Assembly (NCBI RefSeq): GCF_001715195.1
Contig: NZ_MDWE01000016.1
Span: 1 to 64,000, forward strand
Reading direction: 5' to 3'
Source of the DNA: Rhodohalobacter halophilus
GTDB lineage: Bacteria; Bacteroidota; Rhodothermia; Balneolales; Balneolaceae
DNA length: 64,000 nucleotides
Shown: positions 37,959 through 47,579 of the stretch, in pieces
Layout of the letters: every line of letters begins with the position of its first letter
How positions within the stretch are numbered: position 1 is the first letter of the stretch
Notes under the pieces: generated by a model
What the model was told of the DNA's origin: nothing
The model's database searches: none
Seen by the model: the letters and a program-made list of their open reading frames with translations, nothing else
Program-made: the position numbers and the translations under genes

Positions 37959-37963
37959 AGGAA

Positions 37964-38446
37964 TTAACTGTCGAGCGTAACAGAGTGCTCGGTTTTAATT
38001 TTATCTTGAATTTTCATGAGAGCGTGGAGTACGGCATCCGGTCGGGGAGGGCAGCCTGAGATGTAGGCATCCACGGGCAGGAAGTTATCTACTCCCTGAA
38101 CCACACCGTAGCATCGGTGCATTCCACCGGTTGACGCACAAGCACCCATGGCTATACACCATTTTGGGTCGGGCATCTGATCCCAGATTCTTCGGATAGC
38201 GTGAGACATTTTGTATGTACACCAGCCTGCAACAATCATAACATCACTCTGGCGCGGAGAGAATCTCATCACTTCTGATCCAAACCGAGCGGCATCATAC
38301 CGAGGACCTGCAAATGCCATCATTTCAATAGCACAGCATGCCAAACCCATCGGCATTGGCCATGCAGCATTTGAACGCGCCCAATTTACCAAAGCATCTA
38401 CTCTGGTAGTTAAATAGCCTTCACTAAGAGAACTTTCTAAACCCAT
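37964..38446 (-). CDS. nuoB: NADH-quinone oxidoreductase subunit B
   Basis: 160 residues. Adjacent cysteines in [23 protein letters not shown], plus Cys in [12 protein letters not shown] and in [11 protein letters not shown], bind the N2 cluster that passes electrons to quinone. GWCTYKM stands where many homologues have GTVTNKM, a known variant in FCB-type complexes. Second gene of the operon. Confidence 0.95.
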   Translation of the reverse strand: MGLESSLSEGYLTTRVDALVNWARSNAAWPMPMGLACCAIEMMAFAGPRYDAARFGSEVMRFSPRQSDVMIVAGWCTYKMSHAIRRIWDQMPDPKWCIAMGACASTGGMHRCYGVVQGVDNFLPVDAYISGCPPRPDAVLHALMKIQDKIKTEHSVTLDS

Positions 38447-38455
38447 AATCTTAAG

Positions 38456-38845
38456 TTATTTCGATAAAGCTTCGTATTTAATGTTTTTCACGTCCCAGTC
38501 CAGGGTGCCTTTCTTGAGGGTATAAATCAACCCGATGAATAGGATTACAATAAAGATCGTCATAGCCAGAAACGTTCCTGTACCATGCTCCATAAAGCGA
38601 ACTGCCCATGGATATATGAAAACGACCTCAAGGTCAAACACGATAAATTCCATTGCTACCAAATAAAAAGCGATTGAGTAGCGCTCTTTCGCCTCACCTA
38701 CTGGATCCATTCCACTTTCGTAAGGGCTGAGCTTGTTGGTATTTGGTCTGTATGGTCCCAGAATTCTTGAGAGTGACATTAAAACCAGCGCCAATACAAA
38801 AGCAACGCCAATCAGGACCAGAATGGGATAATATTGTTCAAGCAT
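38456..38845 (-). CDS. nuoA: NADH-quinone oxidoreductase subunit A
   Basis: 129 residues with three membrane helices and the diagnostic loop KLSPYESGMDPVGEAKERYSIAFYLVAMEFIVFDLEVVF. First gene of nuoABCDEFGH. A TATATTTG box lies 71-78 bases upstream of its ATG. Confidence 0.95.
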   Translation of the reverse strand: MLEQYYPILVLIGVAFVLALVLMSLSRILGPYRPNTNKLSPYESGMDPVGEAKERYSIAFYLVAMEFIVFDLEVVFIYPWAVRFMEHGTGTFLAMTIFIVILFIGLIYTLKKGTLDWDVKNIKYEALSK

Positions 38846-38915
38846 GAAATACGGTTAGAATTATTTTTGCTCTAAATTACCGCCACAACGACGGAAAGTC
38901 AACGAATATACCCTT

Positions 38916-38923
38916 CAAATATA
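38916..38923 (-). promoter_or_regulatory. Probable -7 box of the nuo operon promoter
   Basis: TATATTTG on the minus strand matches the TAnnTTTG box of Bacteroidota-type primary sigma promoters. An upstream TTG is present but at non-ideal spacing, so the -33 element is uncertain. Confidence 0.5.
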
Positions 38924-39016
38924 GCAGGTTTTATACCCAACTTTGAACTCTTTTTTAAAAAAATATGCGGGTATGTTTTTTGTGAGCAGAAAAGGGAGAG
39001 AGTGGAGGTGTAACGG

Positions 39017-39649
39017 TCAAAGAAGTAACTCTTCTAACTGATTGAGTTCCGATTGAAAAACAAAGGGTCGGCTCATAGCCATGTCGGTGATCAGTGTAGT
39101 AATCACGCCGTTGCTTTGAGCCGAGGAGAGTGATGCAACCTTGTCAATGGGGAGCATTTCATCATTTTGAAAGAGGTCTCTGCTTTCAAATTCGTTATAA
39201 AGATAGCTAAACCGGTCACTGCTGTAGAGAGTGGCAAGGATCTCCTCTCGGCTCAAACTTTTTTCAGCATGATCCACCACATCTGAAGTTTTACACCATT
39301 GAGAAAGCTGGTTAGAAACTTCTGCCCACAGGTCCCGGTCGGTCGTTTCGTCCATTATTTGATGGAGCTCCATCAATAATTTTTCTTTTTGATCTGTATT
39401 CATCAGGTCGTGAAACGCCGATACAGGCTGACCTGCCCAAAAAGTTGGGTTGTTATATAATGTGCGGGTTACAGGGTGATGATAGATTGCAGCGAATAGA
39501 GTGTCGTCGCACTGTGTGTAGAGTTCCGTAACTGTAAGCTGCATGAAAGAATGTTCAGCATCATCTGTTTCCTTCTCTTGTTCACTGTTTGCACAGCTGA
39601 ATAAAAGAAATGAGAGAATGATTGTGAAAACCCTGATCATAAAATTCAA
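39017..39649 (-). CDS. Lipoprotein of unknown function
   Basis: 210 residues. Leader MNFMIRVFTIILSFLL ends in lipobox FSCA (Cys19). The mature part is alpha-helical, acidic, with no recognisable domain; conserved-looking features are TELYTQCDDTLF and a Cys near residue 119. It starts 16 bases after the PBP1A gene on the same strand and could be its last operon partner, so a cell-envelope role is plausible but unproven. Confidence 0.65.
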   Translation of the reverse strand: MNFMIRVFTIILSFLLFSCANSEQEKETDDAEHSFMQLTVTELYTQCDDTLFAAIYHHPVTRTLYNNPTFWAGQPVSAFHDLMNTDQKEKLLMELHQIMDETTDRDLWAEVSNQLSQWCKTSDVVDHAEKSLSREEILATLYSSDRFSYLYNEFESRDLFQNDEMLPIDKVASLSSAQSNGVITTLITDMAMSRPFVFQSELNQLEELLL

Positions 39650-39664
39650 TGTTTTGAATGAAAA

Positions 39665-41989
39665 TTACCAGCCAATTCTTCCGCGTCGATCATTCCGCTC
39701 CTGGTTGGCAGGATCCTCCGGCATCACAAATCCGGGTGGTTGTTCAAATGCATCGTAACTCCACGGGGCTTCAGGGTCATTCGTTACACGATTGATGAAT
39801 TCACCGACGATCGGAAGAGCGGTTCGCGCTCCCTGACCAATACTGTTGGGATCATTGGTAGGAAACCGAATTTTTCGATCTTCGCCGCCAACCCAGGCAC
39901 CCATCACAATGTGTGGCATCATGGCAACAAACCAGTTATCAGCACTGTTCTGGGTGGTACCGGTTTTTCCGGCAACATCCTGCTGTACACCGTAAACGTT
40001 TCGTAATCTCACACCCGTACCGTGATAATCGGCGCCTCCGCGAATGACGCCGCGCATCATGTCGATCATCATGTAGGCAGTTTCCGGGCTGATTACCTCC
40101 TGTGTATATTTTGGATTGAACTCTTCAAGAACATTCCCTTCCCGATCCTCAATACGGGTTATGGCAACCGGCTCTATGTGAACTCCCTGATTTACAAATG
40201 TAGTGTAAGCACTGACCAGCTCAAGCAGGGAGACCTCCGTTGTACCCAACGCAATGGAAGGGTATATAGATTGATTGGTCATATTAATCCCGAGGTTTGA
40301 GGCCATCTCTGCAATTTTGGTAGCGGCCGGCATCAGGTCGTTTGCTCGGTTTGTTCCGGGGGCACCTGCAATTTCGGGCAGCAGGCGTACCGTGACGTTG
40401 TTCAAACTTCTTGCAAGGGCTTCTCTGAGTGAAACCATCTCCGGACCGGATGGAACCGAAGGGTCTTTGGGGTTCCACAATCTGCCGGATGTCTCAATAA
40501 AACTGCTCGGATATTTAGAGAACTTATGGTAAGGCATGTAGCCGTTGTCTATGGCAACCGCGTAGACGAAAGGTTTAAATGTAGAACCGGCCTGCCGCCT
40601 GGACTGATGAACATGATCAAACTGTTTGGCACCAAAATCGGCACCGCCAACCCAAACCAGCACATTTCCATTATTCGGGTCAATGGCTGTAAAACCTGCC
40701 TGAAGTTTGGTGTTTACTCGTTTGACGGAATCAACAAAAGCAGAGTCTGCCATCAGTTCAGCAAAAACAACTGATTCTTGGTCGGTGTTAAATTTCTGGA
40801 AACCGTTTTTGTATCGGTCTGTTTCCCGAATAAAATCTCTGAGATAGGTAGGGTACTCCTCCCAATACTCATTCATGTAGTCGCCGCCACGTGAGGTCCA
40901 TTCTCGTTCAAATACAGGTTGAAACTCCTCAAGTTTTTCCAGAACTGCTCTTTCGGCATGGCGCTGTAGGCGGGAGTCGATCGTAGTGTAAATCACCAGT
41001 CCGTCTGTAAAAAGATCGTACCCATTTTCCAAAGCCCAGCGCTGCACCTGAAGACGAACATACTCACCGAAGTAACGGCTTTCCCTGCCGGACCTTGATG
41101 GAGGCTGGTAATTTAGCTGAATTTCCTCCATTCTGAGGGTTTCGAAAACCTCATCACTGATAAAGTTACGGTTGTACATTTGATTCAGCACCACATTTCG
41201 GCGAAACTGAGCCCGTTCGGGAAATCTTCGAGGATTGTAAGCATAGACGGCACGAAGCTGACCGATCAATGTTGCTGCTTCACTAATTGTCAGATCACCG
41301 GCACTTTTTCCGTAGTGTGTTCTTGCAGCTTGCTCAATACCAAATGCACTGTTACTGAACTCCACAGTATTCAGATACATCTCAATGATTTCACGCTTGG
41401 TGTAATTATTCTCAATCTGAATCGCAGTAATCATCTCCCGAAGTTTTCGGGTTACAGATACTTCAAAACCGATATTACGGTAAAGGTTACGGGCAAGCTG
41501 CTGGCTGATGGTTGATCCACCTTGAATTCTCCCCTGTATCCAATAGTAGGGTAGTCCCGCAAGTCTGCGAATATCTACTCCCCAGTGATCGAAAAAACGG
41601 TGATCTTCTGTGGCAATCAGAGCATTGATGACATTTGGAGAAATATTATCGATGGTAACATAGGTCCGGTTTTCAACAAAATAGCGGTCAAGTACGGCTC
41701 CGTCGTGGCTTCGCACTTCTGTTGCAACGGCTGTTTGTGGATTTTCAAGCTCCTGGATTGATGGCAGTCCCTGCAGTAAATAGATAAAGTATCCTATACC
41801 CATTAGCAGTAGTGCTGCAGCTGTAGAGCCTCCGTAGATCAAAATCTTCTTACCAACACCATTTCTTTTGGTGGGATTGGGACCGCGCTCGCTTTCCGGG
41901 TTCTGCCTGTTTTTACCCATCACACTTTTTCGATATTCCGGATCATCAAAATACCGGTCCATATCTATATTGTGTTCGTTATCACTCAT
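39665..41989 (-). CDS. mrcA: Bifunctional penicillin-binding protein 1A
   Basis: 774 residues. Cytoplasmic tail, one membrane helix (about 50-70), GT51 transglycosylase domain with EDHRFFDHWGVD and GGSTISQQLARNLY, then transpeptidase domain with active-site STFK (in RQAGSTFKPFVYA), SLN-type RSLNNV and KTGTTQNSADNWFVA. Polymerises and cross-links peptidoglycan. Its start overlaps the lpxH stop by four bases, coupling outer-membrane lipid and wall genes in one unit. Confidence 0.94.
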   Translation of the reverse strand: MSDNEHNIDMDRYFDDPEYRKSVMGKNRQNPESERGPNPTKRNGVGKKILIYGGSTAAALLLMGIGYFIYLLQGLPSIQELENPQTAVATEVRSHDGAVLDRYFVENRTYVTIDNISPNVINALIATEDHRFFDHWGVDIRRLAGLPYYWIQGRIQGGSTISQQLARNLYRNIGFEVSVTRKLREMITAIQIENNYTKREIIEMYLNTVEFSNSAFGIEQAARTHYGKSAGDLTISEAATLIGQLRAVYAYNPRRFPERAQFRRNVVLNQMYNRNFISDEVFETLRMEEIQLNYQPPSRSGRESRYFGEYVRLQVQRWALENGYDLFTDGLVIYTTIDSRLQRHAERAVLEKLEEFQPVFEREWTSRGGDYMNEYWEEYPTYLRDFIRETDRYKNGFQKFNTDQESVVFAELMADSAFVDSVKRVNTKLQAGFTAIDPNNGNVLVWVGGADFGAKQFDHVHQSRRQAGSTFKPFVYAVAIDNGYMPYHKFSKYPSSFIETSGRLWNPKDPSVPSGPEMVSLREALARSLNNVTVRLLPEIAGAPGTNRANDLMPAATKIAEMASNLGINMTNQSIYPSIALGTTEVSLLELVSAYTTFVNQGVHIEPVAITRIEDREGNVLEEFNPKYTQEVISPETAYMMIDMMRGVIRGGADYHGTGVRLRNVYGVQQDVAGKTGTTQNSADNWFVAMMPHIVMGAWVGGEDRKIRFPTNDPNSIGQGARTALPIVGEFINRVTNDPEAPWSYDAFEQPPGFVMPEDPANQERNDRRGRIGW

Positions 41990-42753
41990 TGCTGATCTTT
42001 ATAATCTGATTTAAATGGAGTAAATGTTCTGTTCTCTGCATCCCATCTAACGAGATTGCATTCGCCATTGGTATAAATTGCAACCGTTTTATCTCCGTAG
42101 AATGTACCGAGATTTATATACGTACCGAAAGGGAAAGTTTCCACTCTTGCATGATGATCATGCCCGCTGATGACATACCGGTAGTCGGTCTCTTTTAAAA
42201 AGCTCGTTGCCCAACTGTTTAACCGTTTCGGATCGTCCGAAGGATTATTTCTGCTGAAGGCTGAAAATTGTTTCATGATATCGATTCCTGTTTCAGGAGA
42301 AAATATAAATTTATAAAACCGAACAAATAGGGGGTGTCTCAGCAGCCTATGAAACAGCGGCCTTGGAAGGTTAAACCTTGAATCCTTCAAACCATCACCG
42401 TGGTGGATGAAAAGTTTATTTGTGTCAGCTTCTATGACTTTATACTCTTCAATTAAATCAAACCCTGCGGAGGAGAAATATCCTTCTGTCCAGTTGTCAT
42501 GGTTGCCGGTAATATAGGTAGCCGGTTTTACATGATGATTATAATGTTTAAGTGATTCCAGTAAACTCTCACCAAGTTTCGGTTTGATTGCCCCAAATTC
42601 CATCCAGTAGTCAAACAAGTCTCCCAAAATGTGTACCTGAATGGAATTCTCTGAGCAGTATTCAACCAATGAGATGAGTTGGAGCTCAAGTTCCCGGTTA
42701 ACCTCAGGAGTAAACGCACCCAGATGCACATCCGAAAGGAAAAGATGTGTCAT
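41986..42753 (-). CDS. lpxH: UDP-2,3-diacylglucosamine diphosphatase (LpxH family)
   Basis: 255 residues of a calcineurin-type metallophosphoesterase: SDVHLG (7-12), GDLFDYW (45-51), GNHDNW, FIHHGDG and a final SGHDHHA. The order and spacing fit LpxH, which removes UMP from UDP-2,3-diacyl-GlcN to give lipid X in lipid A synthesis. Implies an LPS or lipid A type outer membrane. Some LpxH-like proteins act on other substrates, hence moderate certainty on the reaction. Confidence 0.82.
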   Translation of the reverse strand: MTHLFLSDVHLGAFTPEVNRELELQLISLVEYCSENSIQVHILGDLFDYWMEFGAIKPKLGESLLESLKHYNHHVKPATYITGNHDNWTEGYFSSAGFDLIEEYKVIEADTNKLFIHHGDGLKDSRFNLPRPLFHRLLRHPLFVRFYKFIFSPETGIDIMKQFSAFSRNNPSDDPKRLNSWATSFLKETDYRYVISGHDHHARVETFPFGTYINLGTFYGDKTVAIYTNGECNLVRWDAENRTFTPFKSDYKDQQ

Positions 42754-42758
42754 GGAAT

Positions 42759-43775
42759 CTACTTTTTCCGGTTGATAATGAACCGAATCAGAGCTTCGAA
42801 ATCATCGAGTCCGTTTTTAACGGGAAGTTTGTTGAGTGTGGAAAGAGCGCGGTTGGCATACATCTCCATGCTCTTTTCAGCGAGTTTGAGTCCGTCATAT
42901 TTGTGTACAAAATTGACAATCTCATTGACATCCGCCTTCTTTTTCTTACGCTTTTTCATGATGCGGCGAATTTTCATCTGCTCCAATTTCGGCGCTTTTT
43001 CCAAAGCTTTAATTAAGGGGAGGGTTACTTTTCGTTCTTGAATATCATTTCGAGTCGGTTTCCCCACATTGTCAATTCCATAATCGAAGAGGTCGTCTTT
43101 GATTTGGAATGCGATACCGATATCCATTCCAACTTCCCGCATACTGCTTATGATCTGTTCGTCATCGGTGGTTGCAATGGCCCCACACTGGCAGCAGGCT
43201 GAGATGAGACTGGCGGTTTTTTCAGAAATAATCTGGTAGTACCGCTCTTCCGTCATGTTGAACAGTTTCGAGGTTTTGAGCTGGCGTAATTCCCCTTCAC
43301 TCATTTTACGCACAGCATCTGAGAGAACATGCAACAATTGATACTCTTTATGATCCAGGGCAACCAGCAAGCCTTTTGAGAGTAGAAAGTCACCGAGAAG
43401 CACCCCGGCCTTATTCTTCCACAGTTTATTGATGCTAAGAAAGTCTCGGCGAATGTCGGCTTCATCAACCACGTCATCATGGATGAGCGTAGCTGTGTGG
43501 AGCAGTTCGATCATAGTGGCTGCTACAAAACTCCGTTTATCCACGGTTCCAAACATTCTGGCGGTCATAAAGACCAGGGTTGGACGGATCTCTTTACCTT
43601 TTTGACGCAGAAGATATTGTATAATTTGATCCAGTAAAAAAACATCGCTTCGCAACTCATCTTTAAAAAATGTACGAAACGTTGAGAGATCATCCCGGAT
43701 GGGGGCAGTTATCTCCTTGAGCGAAAGCGGGTTCTGTATTGATTCTGATTTCTTCAGTGCTGCCTCAGAGGCCAT
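42759..43775 (-). CDS. Trans-polyprenyl diphosphate synthase
   Basis: 338 residues. First aspartate-rich motif in LIHDDVVDEADIRR and second in FQIKDDLFDYG, with QKGKEIRPTLVFM upstream for isopentenyl diphosphate binding. Length and motif type fit the octaprenyl/heptaprenyl (IspB-like) group that makes quinone side chains. Shares an operon with lpxH and PBP1A; the long-chain product is inferred, not read. Confidence 0.85.
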   Translation of the reverse strand: MASEAALKKSESIQNPLSLKEITAPIRDDLSTFRTFFKDELRSDVFLLDQIIQYLLRQKGKEIRPTLVFMTARMFGTVDKRSFVAATMIELLHTATLIHDDVVDEADIRRDFLSINKLWKNKAGVLLGDFLLSKGLLVALDHKEYQLLHVLSDAVRKMSEGELRQLKTSKLFNMTEERYYQIISEKTASLISACCQCGAIATTDDEQIISSMREVGMDIGIAFQIKDDLFDYGIDNVGKPTRNDIQERKVTLPLIKALEKAPKLEQMKIRRIMKKRKKKKADVNEIVNFVHKYDGLKLAEKSMEMYANRALSTLNKLPVKNGLDDFEALIRFIINRKK

Positions 43776-43904
43776 GTAGACATTTCGTGGTTAATAATTA
43801 GAGCCGAAAAGTAAGAATAAACTCATTAAATAGTTGCGCAATGATGAAGGGCTCTTTAGTTTTACAACTTATTCAAAAAACCAATGAATCTAAATTTTTG
43901 AATC

Positions 43905-44873
43905 TTGAAAAAAATAGGTGTTTTAACAAGTGGTGGTGACTCCCCGGGGATGAACGCGGCTTTTCGTGCCGTAGTTCGAACTGCAAAGACTTTAAATATG
44001 GAGGTGATGGCGATACGGCACGGCTACAAAGGCCTGATTGAAGATGACATTACTAAAGTAACTCCACATGATGTATCGAATATAATTCAGAGAGGTGGCA
44101 CAGTTCTCAAATCAGCTCGATGTGATGAATTCCGTACAAAAGAGGGACGGGAGAAAGCTGCAAATGTTCTCAAAAAACATAAAATTGAAGCCTTGATTAC
44201 GATTGGCGGAGACGGAACCTTTCAGGGCGCAACGCATTTAGCCAATGAGCATGACATAAATGTAATTGGTGTGCCGGCCACGATTGATAACGATCTGGTT
44301 GGTTCGGATGAAACAATTGGCTACGACACAGCTCTAAATACGGCAATGGAAGCCATTGATAAAATACGTGATACGGCAGATGCCCACGATCGGCTATTCC
44401 TGGTTGAGGTGATGGGACGTGATGCCGGATTCATTGCTTTGGAAACAGGAATTGCAGGTGGGGCTGAGTTAATTTTGCTCCCTGAATCTCTTACGGATAT
44501 TGATGATGTTAAAGCGTCATTAAATGAAGTACTGAGTGAGCAACGACGCAGCAGCTTGGTGGTTATTGCCGAAGGAGATGACACCGGTGGTGCTCTCAAA
44601 ATTTCCGAAGAGTTGAAACCGGATTTCAGCAAGTACGAAATGAGAGTCTGTATTCTGGGGCATGTTCAGCGTGGAGGTAACCCAACTGCTCGTGACCGTG
44701 TACTCGCAAGCCGACTTGGATCGGCAGCGGTGAGTGTTCTTAATGAAGGCCACAGCCAGGTAATGGTTGGGGTTGTGAATAACAAAGTAAAGCTGACACC
44801 GCTAAAAATGACGTTCGGTAAGAAGAAGGATATCAATTTCGACCTTCTTGAACTTGCAAAAACATTGAGGTAA
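43905..44873 (+). CDS. pfkA: ATP-dependent 6-phosphofructokinase
   Basis: 322 residues from a TTG start at 43905 (LKKIGVLTSGGDSPGMNAAFRAVV); the nearest upstream ATG is stopped within six codons, so TTG is the only sensible start. GGDGT near residue 104 and PATIDND (no Lys as in pyrophosphate enzymes) point to ATP as donor. GHVQRGG and the C-terminal effector half are present. Phosphorylates fructose 6-phosphate in glycolysis. Followed by pgi after two bases. Confidence 0.93.
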   Translation: MKKIGVLTSGGDSPGMNAAFRAVVRTAKTLNMEVMAIRHGYKGLIEDDITKVTPHDVSNIIQRGGTVLKSARCDEFRTKEGREKAANVLKKHKIEALITIGGDGTFQGATHLANEHDINVIGVPATIDNDLVGSDETIGYDTALNTAMEAIDKIRDTADAHDRLFLVEVMGRDAGFIALETGIAGGAELILLPESLTDIDDVKASLNEVLSEQRRSSLVVIAEGDDTGGALKISEELKPDFSKYEMRVCILGHVQRGGNPTARDRVLASRLGSAAVSVLNEGHSQVMVGVVNNKVKLTPLKMTFGKKKDINFDLLELAKTLR

Positions 44874-44875
44874 GA

Positions 44876-46168
44876 ATGATTAATGTAGATCTTTCAAAGG
44901 CTCAAAATTTCATTGATTCTGATGACTTTGATAATGCTTTAAAGCTTGCAAACGGTTCATTGAAGCAGGTTCAGGACGGGAGCGGAAGAGGCAGTGAATG
45001 GCTTGGTTGGCGGAGGATTTTAGCACAGCCTAATGATGCTGAAATTGACCGGATTGAGCAGCACGCTGCCAAAATCCGTGAAGATGCAGATATTTTTATC
45101 GTCTGTGGAATAGGTGGATCTTTTACGGGGGCAAAAGCAATTATTGAGGCATTAACTATGCCGTTTAATGCTTCTGGACCCGAAATTCTGTTTGCAGGGC
45201 ATCATATGAGCGGTCGCTATCTTCAGGAGCTGCTCAAATACATTGAAACTCCCAAAGAGAATGGAGAACCCAAAAGTGTTTACTTGAATGTGATTTCAAA
45301 ATCGGGTTCCACACTTGAGACGGCTCTTGCGTTTAGAACGCTGCGTAGTTGGATGAATGATACATATGGCAAGGATGCTTCAAGCAGGATCTTTGCTACA
45401 ACCGGTAAAACCGGTGGAGTTTTAAACAAGATCATTGAAGGTGAAGGTTATCAGAAATATATCATTCCGGATGATATTGGAGGGCGTTTTTCTGTTCTGA
45501 CTCCGGTTGGACTTCTGCCTGTTGCCGTTGCCGGTATCGATATTCAAACTCTCTATTACGGTGCGGTTTCGGAGTTTGAACATCTGGAAAAATCCCCGGA
45601 CTCAGTCCTTCAGTATGCTGCACTGCGCTATGTTTTGCATATGAATGGTGTAGCATTGGATGTGATCGGATCGTTCGAACCGGAGTTGTCGGGGTTTGCC
45701 GATTGGACGCAGCAGCTTCTTGGTGAGAGTGAAGGAAAAGAGGGGAAGGGGTTGTTCCCCGCAGTAGCCGGATACTCTACCGATCTGCACAGCTTTGGGC
45801 AGATGATACAGCAGGGGCGTCGGAATTTAATGGAAACACTGTTTGTCGTTAACCAACCTATTTCAGATCTGGGTGTACCAGAAATGTCTGACAATACAGA
45901 CCAGCTTGGTTATCTGGAGGGTAAACTGTTCCACGAAATTAATCAAAGTGCTCTGAACGGTACGGTGGAGGCGCACCACGATGGTGGCGTTCCAGTAGTG
46001 AAAATTATCATCGAAAAATTGAATGCACAGCAAATAGGACGCTTAATCTATTTCTACGAATTATTGACAGCAGTTTATGTGTATATGCTGGATGTAAACC
46101 CGTTCAATCAACCCGGAGTAGAAAATTATAAGCAGGCGATGTATCGTCTGCTCGGTAAAACAAATTAA
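44876..46168 (+). CDS. pgi: Glucose-6-phosphate isomerase
   Basis: 430 residues, the short bacterial type. Visible motifs: GIGGSFTGAKAIIEAL, ISKSGSTLETALAF (substrate phosphate loop), VLTPVGLLPVAVAG and FHEINQSALNGTVEAHH near the end. Interconverts glucose 6-phosphate and fructose 6-phosphate, supplying the substrate for PfkA encoded just upstream; the pair is clearly coupled. Confidence 0.94.
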   Translation: MINVDLSKAQNFIDSDDFDNALKLANGSLKQVQDGSGRGSEWLGWRRILAQPNDAEIDRIEQHAAKIREDADIFIVCGIGGSFTGAKAIIEALTMPFNASGPEILFAGHHMSGRYLQELLKYIETPKENGEPKSVYLNVISKSGSTLETALAFRTLRSWMNDTYGKDASSRIFATTGKTGGVLNKIIEGEGYQKYIIPDDIGGRFSVLTPVGLLPVAVAGIDIQTLYYGAVSEFEHLEKSPDSVLQYAALRYVLHMNGVALDVIGSFEPELSGFADWTQQLLGESEGKEGKGLFPAVAGYSTDLHSFGQMIQQGRRNLMETLFVVNQPISDLGVPEMSDNTDQLGYLEGKLFHEINQSALNGTVEAHHDGGVPVVKIIIEKLNAQQIGRLIYFYELLTAVYVYMLDVNPFNQPGVENYKQAMYRLLGKTN

Positions 46169-46172
46169 TGGA

Positions 46173-46811
46173 ATGCAGACAAAGAAGAGCAGGAATAAAT
46201 ACGTAGCGATTGCCGGAAATATCGGTGCAGGTAAGTCATCATTAACAAGGTTGTTGGGGAAAAATTTTAACTGGAAACCGTACTACGAATCGGTGGACGA
46301 TAATCCATATTTGTCTGATTTTTATGATGACATGCGCCGATGGAGTTTTAATCTTCAGATCTACTTTTTATCAAGCCGTTTTCGTCATCAAAAGGAGATA
46401 CAGGGGTCCAATCAGAACCTGATACAGGACAGAACGATCTATGAAGATGTAGAAATTTTTGCCAAAAACCTCTTCGATATGGGGTTAATGAGTGACAGAG
46501 ATTATGAAAATTACAAGGCTCTGTTTCACGAAATGGTTAACTATTTGCGTCCGCCTGACCTGTTGATCTACCTTCGAGCTGAAGTTCCAACCCTCGTGAG
46601 ACAGATTCAGCAAAGGGGAAGAAACTACGAAAATACGATTCGTATTGAATATTTAGAACGGCTCAACAGTTTGTATGAAAGCTGGATTGATCGTTACGAA
46701 CATCAAAAGTTGATCATAGACACAGACGATCTCGATTTTGTAAATAACAGTGAAGACCTCGGGAAAGTAATCTCGCTGGTTGAGCAGAGGCTCTACGGAC
46801 TCTTTAATTAA
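46173..46811 (+). CDS. Deoxynucleoside kinase
   Basis: 212 residues. P-loop GNIGAGKS (15-22), ESVDDNPYLSDFYDD, the QDRTIYEDVEIFA motif (catalytic DR-x-E region) and a LID-like RGRNYENTIRIEYLERL. This is the dGK/dCK/TK2-type salvage kinase family. Exact nucleoside specificity (dA/dG in most bacterial members) cannot be read. Five bases after pgi. Confidence 0.88.
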   Translation: MQTKKSRNKYVAIAGNIGAGKSSLTRLLGKNFNWKPYYESVDDNPYLSDFYDDMRRWSFNLQIYFLSSRFRHQKEIQGSNQNLIQDRTIYEDVEIFAKNLFDMGLMSDRDYENYKALFHEMVNYLRPPDLLIYLRAEVPTLVRQIQQRGRNYENTIRIEYLERLNSLYESWIDRYEHQKLIIDTDDLDFVNNSEDLGKVISLVEQRLYGLFN

Positions 46812-46840
46812 ATTGCTTTCCAAAGAAGATCTTTTTATTT

Positions 46841-47365
46841 TTGAAAGCTATCGTGAATACATCAAAACTAACATTTCGATTACAGGAAATCCCTGACGGT
46901 GAAAGCAATGGGCAGATTGCTATTGGGGAGGCTGAATTTGAGTTAGATGATGAGGTTTCACTGAAAAAGGCTGATGTTGAGGTCAATTTTTATAAGACCG
47001 ATCATTTTGTACAGGTGAAGTTTGGTGTTCAGGCAGATGTTAATTTTATCTGCGACAGAACGCTTAAACCGTTTCTCTATACAGCAGAGGGTTCATACCA
47101 GATACTGTTTGAACCCAATCCTGTTGAGGAGAGTGAAACGGAAGAGGCAGCAGTTAGGCAGATTCCGGCTGATGATCTTCTCCTTAATATAGAGAAGGAG
47201 GTGAGGGATACCATTATGCTCAATCTTCCAATTCGTAAAATTCATCCTGACTTGTTAGATTCAGACGGTAAGCCGAAAAAATTTGAAACAAAATCTTTTG
47301 GTCCTCCTATTGATGAGGAGAAGCGTATTGATCCCCGATGGGAGAAATTGAAAAAATTAAAGTAA
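46841..47365 (+). CDS. yceD: DUF177/YceD family protein
   Basis: 174 residues, start TTG 46841 or in-frame GTG 46853; no ATG fits before them. The DUF177 core VQVKFGVQADVNFICDRTLKPFLY and the D-P-R-W-E-K-L tail (IDPRWEKLKKLK) are typical. Family members lie upstream of rpmF in most bacteria and are linked to 23S rRNA accumulation. The expected metal-binding CxxC of many homologues is reduced here to a single Cys near residue 74. Confidence 0.85.
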   Translation: MKAIVNTSKLTFRLQEIPDGESNGQIAIGEAEFELDDEVSLKKADVEVNFYKTDHFVQVKFGVQADVNFICDRTLKPFLYTAEGSYQILFEPNPVEESETEEAAVRQIPADDLLLNIEKEVRDTIMLNLPIRKIHPDLLDSDGKPKKFETKSFGPPIDEEKRIDPRWEKLKKLK

Positions 47366-47384
47366 ACAATAATAAACAGTAGAA

Positions 47385-47564
47385 ATGGCGCATCCTAAAC
47401 GAAAGACATCCAAAGCCCGCAGAGATAAACGACGATCACACCACCGTATTGCGGATGTTCCTTTGGCGGAATGTTCAAACTGCGGCTCAATGCACCGGTA
47501 CCATCACGTGTGCATGGAGTGCGGATACTACCGCGGACGACAGGTACTGAACGTTTCCAAATAA
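47385..47564 (+). CDS. rpmF: 50S ribosomal protein L32
   Basis: 59 residues: MAHPKRKTSKARRDKRRSHH, then the zinc ribbon CSNC (30-33) and CMEC (43-46), ending GYYRGRQVLNVSK. All features are standard for L32 with four zinc cysteines. Lies between yceD and plsX as in most bacteria. Confidence 0.97.
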   Translation: MAHPKRKTSKARRDKRRSHHRIADVPLAECSNCGSMHRYHHVCMECGYYRGRQVLNVSK

Positions 47565-47579
47565 TTAAACAACTGAAGA

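Noticed and set aside
43905-44873. Pyrophosphate-dependent phosphofructokinase
   Set aside because: GGDGT and PATIDND match ATP-dependent enzymes; the PPi type has Asp and Lys at these places.
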